DNA of 64,000 nt from Candidatus Kapaibacterium sp. (lineage in GTDB: Bacteria > Bacteroidota > Ignavibacteria > Kapaibacteriales > NICIL-2). The stretch lies in assembly GCA_026003495.1 (NCBI GenBank), contig BPHK01000001.1, positions 1,252,579 through 1,316,578 of the forward strand, read 5' to 3'. This document shows positions 60,323 through 64,000 of the stretch, one piece after another (position 1 is the stretch's first letter; each line of letters opens with the position of its first letter). The notes under the pieces are model-generated. The model was not told where the DNA came from. It made no database searches and saw only the letters and a list, made by a program, of their open reading frames with translations. The translations under genes and the position numbers were made by a program.

Positions 60323-62845
60323 ATGGCTGCTGTGGAGAAAGCGGTAATCATGGCTGGTGGATTCGGCACTCGACTCCGCCCACTGACGATGGAAATCCCA
60401 AAGCCAATGGTGCCACTGGCGGGCAAGCCGATGATGGAACATATCGTCCGACTGCTTGTGCGGCATGGGATGCGACATATGCTTGCAGTGCTCTATTTCC
60501 ACCCCGATGCAATCACGAGCTACTTCGGCGATGGAAGCCGTTGGGACGTAACGATGGAATATGTCCGAGCAGCCGCCGATTACGGAACCGCCGGCAGCAT
60601 CAAGAATGCCGAAGCCTACCTCCGCTCAGGGAGATTTCTCATCATCAGCGGCGATGTGCTCACGGACTTCGATCTTTCCGCGGCGATAGCCTTCCACCGC
60701 GAAAAGAACGCCGACGCAACGATCGTGCTCACACGGACATCGAATCCTCTCCAGTACGGCATTGTTATCACCGATTCGGACGGTCGAATCCGCCGGTTCC
60801 TCGAAAAACCAAGCTGGGGCGAAGTCTTTAGCGATACCATCAACACCGGAATCTACATCCTCGAACCGTGCGTTTTAGAGTTGATCCCTCCAGCTCGAGA
60901 GTTCGATTTTAGCAAGGACCTCTTCCCAATGATGCTCGAACGCGGCGATGCACTCTATGGCTACATCGCCGACGGATACTGGCGCGACATTGGGAATCTG
61001 TCGGAGTATCAACAAGCTCACTACGACGTCCTCGCTGGGAATGTCCGCATTGAAATTCCTGGCGCCCGTCGCGGGAATGTGTGGATTGGCGATGGCGCGA
61101 CGATTGACCCCAGCGTCGAATGCCGCGGGACCGTCATCATTGGAAATGGGGTGCAGATTGCCAGGAACGCCGTGCTCGATAGCTGCGTCATCGGAAACGA
61201 TTGCCAGATTGGTGCGGGTGCGGTCATCGCTCGGTCGGTGCTCTGGAACAAAGTCCACGTAGGAGTTGCATCCCACATCGAAGACGCTGTACTTGCCTCG
61301 AATGTTCAGCTTGGCGAGCGCGTCGCCATCGAAGAGAACGTCTTCATTGCCGAAGGGTGTTCGATCGGGGAAGGGGCTGTGCTCGGTCCGAACATCAAAC
61401 TGTGGCCACGCAAGCACGTCGAGCCGCACTCTATCGTTGTCCGTTCGATGATCCACGAAGAAAAATGGTCGCGCGAGCTTTTCACCGACGCGCGTATCAC
61501 CGGCGCATCGAACATTGAGATGAATCCAGAATTCGCTGCGCGACTTGGGACAGCAATTGGCACCGCACTCCCGATCGGTGCAACTGTAGTCGCCTCGCGC
61601 GATCCGGACCCCACGTCGCGGATGATCAAGCGTGCGTTAGTGGCAGGCTTACTTTCCGCAGGGGTTTCGGTCGAGGACCTGCAAATGACGCCAATTCCCC
61701 AAACGCGCCTTGCGACACGGAGTCGAAGCGTTGCTGCGGGATTCCACGTCCGCCGCTCCTTCCGCAACCCGACGATGACCGATATCGTAATCATCGGCAA
61801 CGATGGGCGGGATCTGCCAACAGAACTTGCAAAGAAAATCGAGCGCTACTTTTTCGGCGAGGATATTCGCCGGGTGCCGTATGAGCGCGTCGGTCACCTT
61901 CGCTACCCGGAGCGGCAGAACGAAACTTATGTTGCTGATTATTTGCGCGCACTCGAGGTCGAACGCATCGCTCAACGCCGCTTCCGCATTTTGATTGACT
62001 ACAGCTTCGGTATGGCGGTGAGTATCTTCCCGAGCATTCTCGGCAGACTCGGTACAACCGCACTTGCACTCAACAGCTACATTGACCCATTCCGAGCCTC
62101 GACCACCGCTGCCGACGAAGAAAACCGACGCGAAATCTCTGGCATCATGCGCTCGCTCGGCTACGAAATCGGCTTCAAAATTGACCCCGGTGCCGAGCGA
62201 ATCGCGTTGGTAGATGAGCGCGGCTACTGGTTCTCTTCCATGCGGCTGCTGACGATCATCACCAAGCTGTTCCTCGAGAGTAACCGTGAGCATTTGCCAT
62301 TCGCCATCGCCGTTCCAGTCGAAGCGACAAGTGAAGTGGACATCATCGCTGCCGAATATGGTGCCGAAGTCATCCGCACGAAAAATTCGCACACTGCCAT
62401 GATGGAAGCAACACGCGATGAGCGGATCCGATTTGTTGGCGGGACGCGTGGCGGGTTCATCTTCCCTGAGTACAGTGTCGCCACAGATGGACTCTACACG
62501 ATTGGGAAGGTCCTCGAAATGATCGCACGCACGGGATTCTCGCTTGCCGAACTCGACAGTCTGCTTCCCAAACGGCACCAATCACGCATGAGCGTGCACT
62601 GCCCGTGGGATAAAAAGGGCACCGTTATGCGGCATGCGATCGAATGGAGTAGTGCGTACGATCGACAGCTTATTGACGGCGTCAAGGTATTCCTGCCCGA
62701 TGGCAGAAGCGTACTGCTTGTGCCATCGAGGGAGCACGCTGCGTTCTCGATCGTCGCTGAAGCAGATCGCCCGGACGATGCCGAACATCTTGCCGAGGAT
62801 GTAGCGGCACTGGTCGCGCAGTGGGGAAGTACTGCACAGAGCTAA
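60323..62845 (+). CDS. Sugar nucleotidyltransferase fused to phosphomannomutase-like domain
   Basis: This 840-residue three-part fusion has an N-terminal NTP-transferase (MAGGFGTRLRPLTMEIPKPM; KPSWGEVF; NTGIYILEP), then left-handed beta-helix repeats (about residues 255-370). A C-terminal phosphomannomutase/phosphoglucomutase-like part starts near 390. It resembles proteins annotated mannose-1-phosphate guanylyltransferase/phosphomannomutase. In the mutase part the phosphoserine loop TASHNP of active enzymes is replaced by RRSFRNPTM, so mutase activity is doubtful. The start is fixed by GGAGGA at 60308-60313, nine bases upstream. Role inferred: nucleotide-sugar supply for surface glycans. Confidence 0.9.
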   Translation: MAAVEKAVIMAGGFGTRLRPLTMEIPKPMVPLAGKPMMEHIVRLLVRHGMRHMLAVLYFHPDAITSYFGDGSRWDVTMEYVRAAADYGTAGSIKNAEAYLRSGRFLIISGDVLTDFDLSAAIAFHREKNADATIVLTRTSNPLQYGIVITDSDGRIRRFLEKPSWGEVFSDTINTGIYILEPCVLELIPPAREFDFSKDLFPMMLERGDALYGYIADGYWRDIGNLSEYQQAHYDVLAGNVRIEIPGARRGNVWIGDGATIDPSVECRGTVIIGNGVQIARNAVLDSCVIGNDCQIGAGAVIARSVLWNKVHVGVASHIEDAVLASNVQLGERVAIEENVFIAEGCSIGEGAVLGPNIKLWPRKHVEPHSIVVRSMIHEEKWSRELFTDARITGASNIEMNPEFAARLGTAIGTALPIGATVVASRDPDPTSRMIKRALVAGLLSAGVSVEDLQMTPIPQTRLATRSRSVAAGFHVRRSFRNPTMTDIVIIGNDGRDLPTELAKKIERYFFGEDIRRVPYERVGHLRYPERQNETYVADYLRALEVERIAQRRFRILIDYSFGMAVSIFPSILGRLGTTALALNSYIDPFRASTTAADEENRREISGIMRSLGYEIGFKIDPGAERIALVDERGYWFSSMRLLTIITKLFLESNREHLPFAIAVPVEATSEVDIIAAEYGAEVIRTKNSHTAMMEATRDERIRFVGGTRGGFIFPEYSVATDGLYTIGKVLEMIARTGFSLAELDSLLPKRHQSRMSVHCPWDKKGTVMRHAIEWSSAYDRQLIDGVKVFLPDGRSVLLVPSREHAAFSIVAEADRPDDAEHLAEDVAALVAQWGSTAQS

Positions 62846-62969
62846 TCACTGCTTGAGAATAGGCGCTAATTTTGCACCTTCGAAACTGCCCTGATTAGGC
62901 TGCGCGTCCTAATGCTCTATAGCAGCCAATGCCCTGCACGATGCCTAAACACAATCGGAAGCTAGTCCC

Positions 62970-63452
62970 ATGAAGATCGCCGATGTTCTCTCGCCTGCAA
63001 AGATTCGGCTCCGCATTCCGGTCTCCAGCAAGCGGGAGCTCCTGGACCGACTCCTTGCAATCGTTGATGCGGAAGGTGATCTACTCGACTCCGAACGCGC
63101 ACGCCAGGCAGTCTTCGAGCGGGAGGAACGCCTCTCGACGGGCATTGGATACGGCATTGCGATTCCGCATGCAAAAACAGATGCTGTCGCTCACGCAACT
63201 GCAGCGCTTGTTACCTGCGCTCAACCTGTCGAGTACGATTCGCTCGACGGCAAACCCGTTGACATCGCGATCTTGATCCTGGGACGCTCCGGTGATGTGC
63301 GAACGCATCTTCAACTGCTCGGAAAAATTTCTCGCCTGGTCAGCTCAGAGCACTCCCGCGAGCAATTTCGACGCACACTGCTCCAAGCACAGACGCCAAA
63401 CGCCGTTTACGAATACTTCCAGCAATTGCCCGACACCAACAATGCCGACTAA
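62970..63452 (+). CDS. ptsN: PTS IIA-like (EIIA-Ntr/fructose type) protein
   Basis: This 160-residue protein of the PTS EIIA type 2 family has the phospho-acceptor histidine H67 in GIGYGIAIPHAKTDAV. Family features are KRELLDRLLAIVDAEGDL and the LLGKISRLV segment. No EIIB/EIIC sugar transporter is nearby, so a regulatory nitrogen-type role is more likely than sugar uptake. The stop overlaps hisS by 11 bases. The 124 bases before it hold no gene. Confidence 0.85.
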   Translation: MKIADVLSPAKIRLRIPVSSKRELLDRLLAIVDAEGDLLDSERARQAVFEREERLSTGIGYGIAIPHAKTDAVAHATAALVTCAQPVEYDSLDGKPVDIAILILGRSGDVRTHLQLLGKISRLVSSEHSREQFRRTLLQAQTPNAVYEYFQQLPDTNNAD

Positions 63453-64000
63453 CGAACGCATCCAAACGGTTCGAGGCACAAAAGACATCTTGCCAAGTGA
63501 AATCGAGCGCTGGCACCACATCGAGTCCGTCATTCAGCAGTGGATGGAGCGCTACGGCTACTCGGAGATTCGCACACCGATCATCGAGTCAGCAGAACTT
63601 TTCTATCGCGGCGTCGGAGAAGCCACCGATGCAGTGGGAAAGGAGATGTACGTTTTTCCCGATCGAGGCGGTGAACTCCTGGCGCTTCGTCCTGAACTAA
63701 CCGCGCCGGTCGCACGCGCGGTGCAGCAGCATGGTCTGGCAGTGCACGCTCCACTTCTGCGGCTGTGGTACTATGGCCCATGCTTTCGGTACGAACGCCC
63801 ACAGAAAGGGCGCCAGCGACAATTTCACCAAGTTGGTGCAGAGTGCTTGGGCGCAACAGCACCAGATGCAGATGTAGAAATCATCAGCCTTGCGTGGGAT
63901 ATTCTGACCTCGCTGGCAGATCGAACGTCCCTGCAGCTTGTCCTCAACACGCTCGGCACCGCCGAAGAGCAACAGCGCTACCGCGCGCTCTTTGTCGAGT
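63442..64000 (+). CDS. hisS: Histidyl-tRNA synthetase (5' part; continues outside window)
   Basis: The first 186 residues of a class II histidyl-tRNA synthetase are present. Visible are TVRGTKDILPSE, motif 1 region YGYSEIRTPIIE, LALRPELTAPVARAV and motif 2 CFRYERPQKGRQRQFHQVG. The histidine-binding segments lie beyond the window. The ATG at 63442 overlaps the PTS IIA-like gene by 11 bases, so the two are coupled. Confidence 0.95.
   Translation, partial: MPTNERIQTVRGTKDILPSEIERWHHIESVIQQWMERYGYSEIRTPIIESAELFYRGVGEATDAVGKEMYVFPDRGGELLALRPELTAPVARAVQQHGLAVHAPLLRLWYYGPCFRYERPQKGRQRQFHQVGAECLGATAPDADVEIISLAWDILTSLADRTSLQLVLNTLGTAEEQQRYRALFVE

Overview
The window comes from a Gram-negative, aerobic-looking bacterium of the Bacteroidota/Chlorobiota superphylum, most likely the Ignavibacteria/Kapabacteria side. 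The evidence is a large surface protein with a type IX secretion C-terminal signal, PorX (the type IX response regulator), WaaA, Lgt, a CcmC/D/E/F cytochrome c maturation set with an unusual cysteine-type CcmE, and a tmRNA whose tag (ANSYSYAMAA) resembles the tags of green sulfur bacteria. The lineage is inferred from gene content only. Gene density is high, most neighbours overlap by 1 to 20 bases, and no gene-free stretch exceeds 300 bases.

Layout. 0-8.2 kb: two giant secreted proteins on the minus strand, one with Ig-like repeats (cut by the window edge) and one with an IgGFc-binding-like N-terminus and a type IX sorting domain. 8.3-16.5 kb: an HDOD protein, lgt, waaA, a crotonase, a small membrane protein, a phosphodiester glycosidase, a NamZ-like muramidase and xerD. 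16.5-27.1 kb: minus-strand chains of pgpH with two crotonases, and methylmalonyl-CoA mutase with meaB, an M24 peptidase and a TPR protein. rsmE lies between them on the plus strand. 27.3-30.9 kb: acyl-CoA synthetase and acyl-CoA carboxylase beta subunit. 31-42 kb: a long plus-strand run, porX-tsaE-aminotransferase-ccmC-ccmD-ccmE-ccmF-recF-dciA-gyrB. 42.2-50.4 kb: lipA, glutaryl-CoA dehydrogenase, then the tightly spaced recN-phnC-phnE-guaD-acyl-CoA dehydrogenase chain.

50,375-55,888 holds the most interesting object: a compact integrated element with all genes on the minus strand. The order is P4-type integrase, an unrecognised 302-residue protein, AlpA-type regulator, RepA-like ATPase, zinc-finger/TOPRIM primase and a TerS-like protein. 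It is bounded by an exact 14-bp direct repeat, one copy of which is the 3' end of the tmRNA gene. This gene set is the core of phage-inducible chromosomal islands, reduced to 5.5 kb. I read it as a putative minimal phage satellite in ssrA. An ordinary integrative replicon is the main alternative.

Beyond the element, 55.9-64 kb holds the tmRNA, a ClpB cut off after its first ATPase domain, surE-miaA-pcm, a nucleotidyltransferase/phosphomannomutase fusion, a PTS IIA-like protein and the start of hisS. The metabolic genes point to a heterotroph that oxidises fatty acids, propionyl-CoA and glutaryl-CoA.
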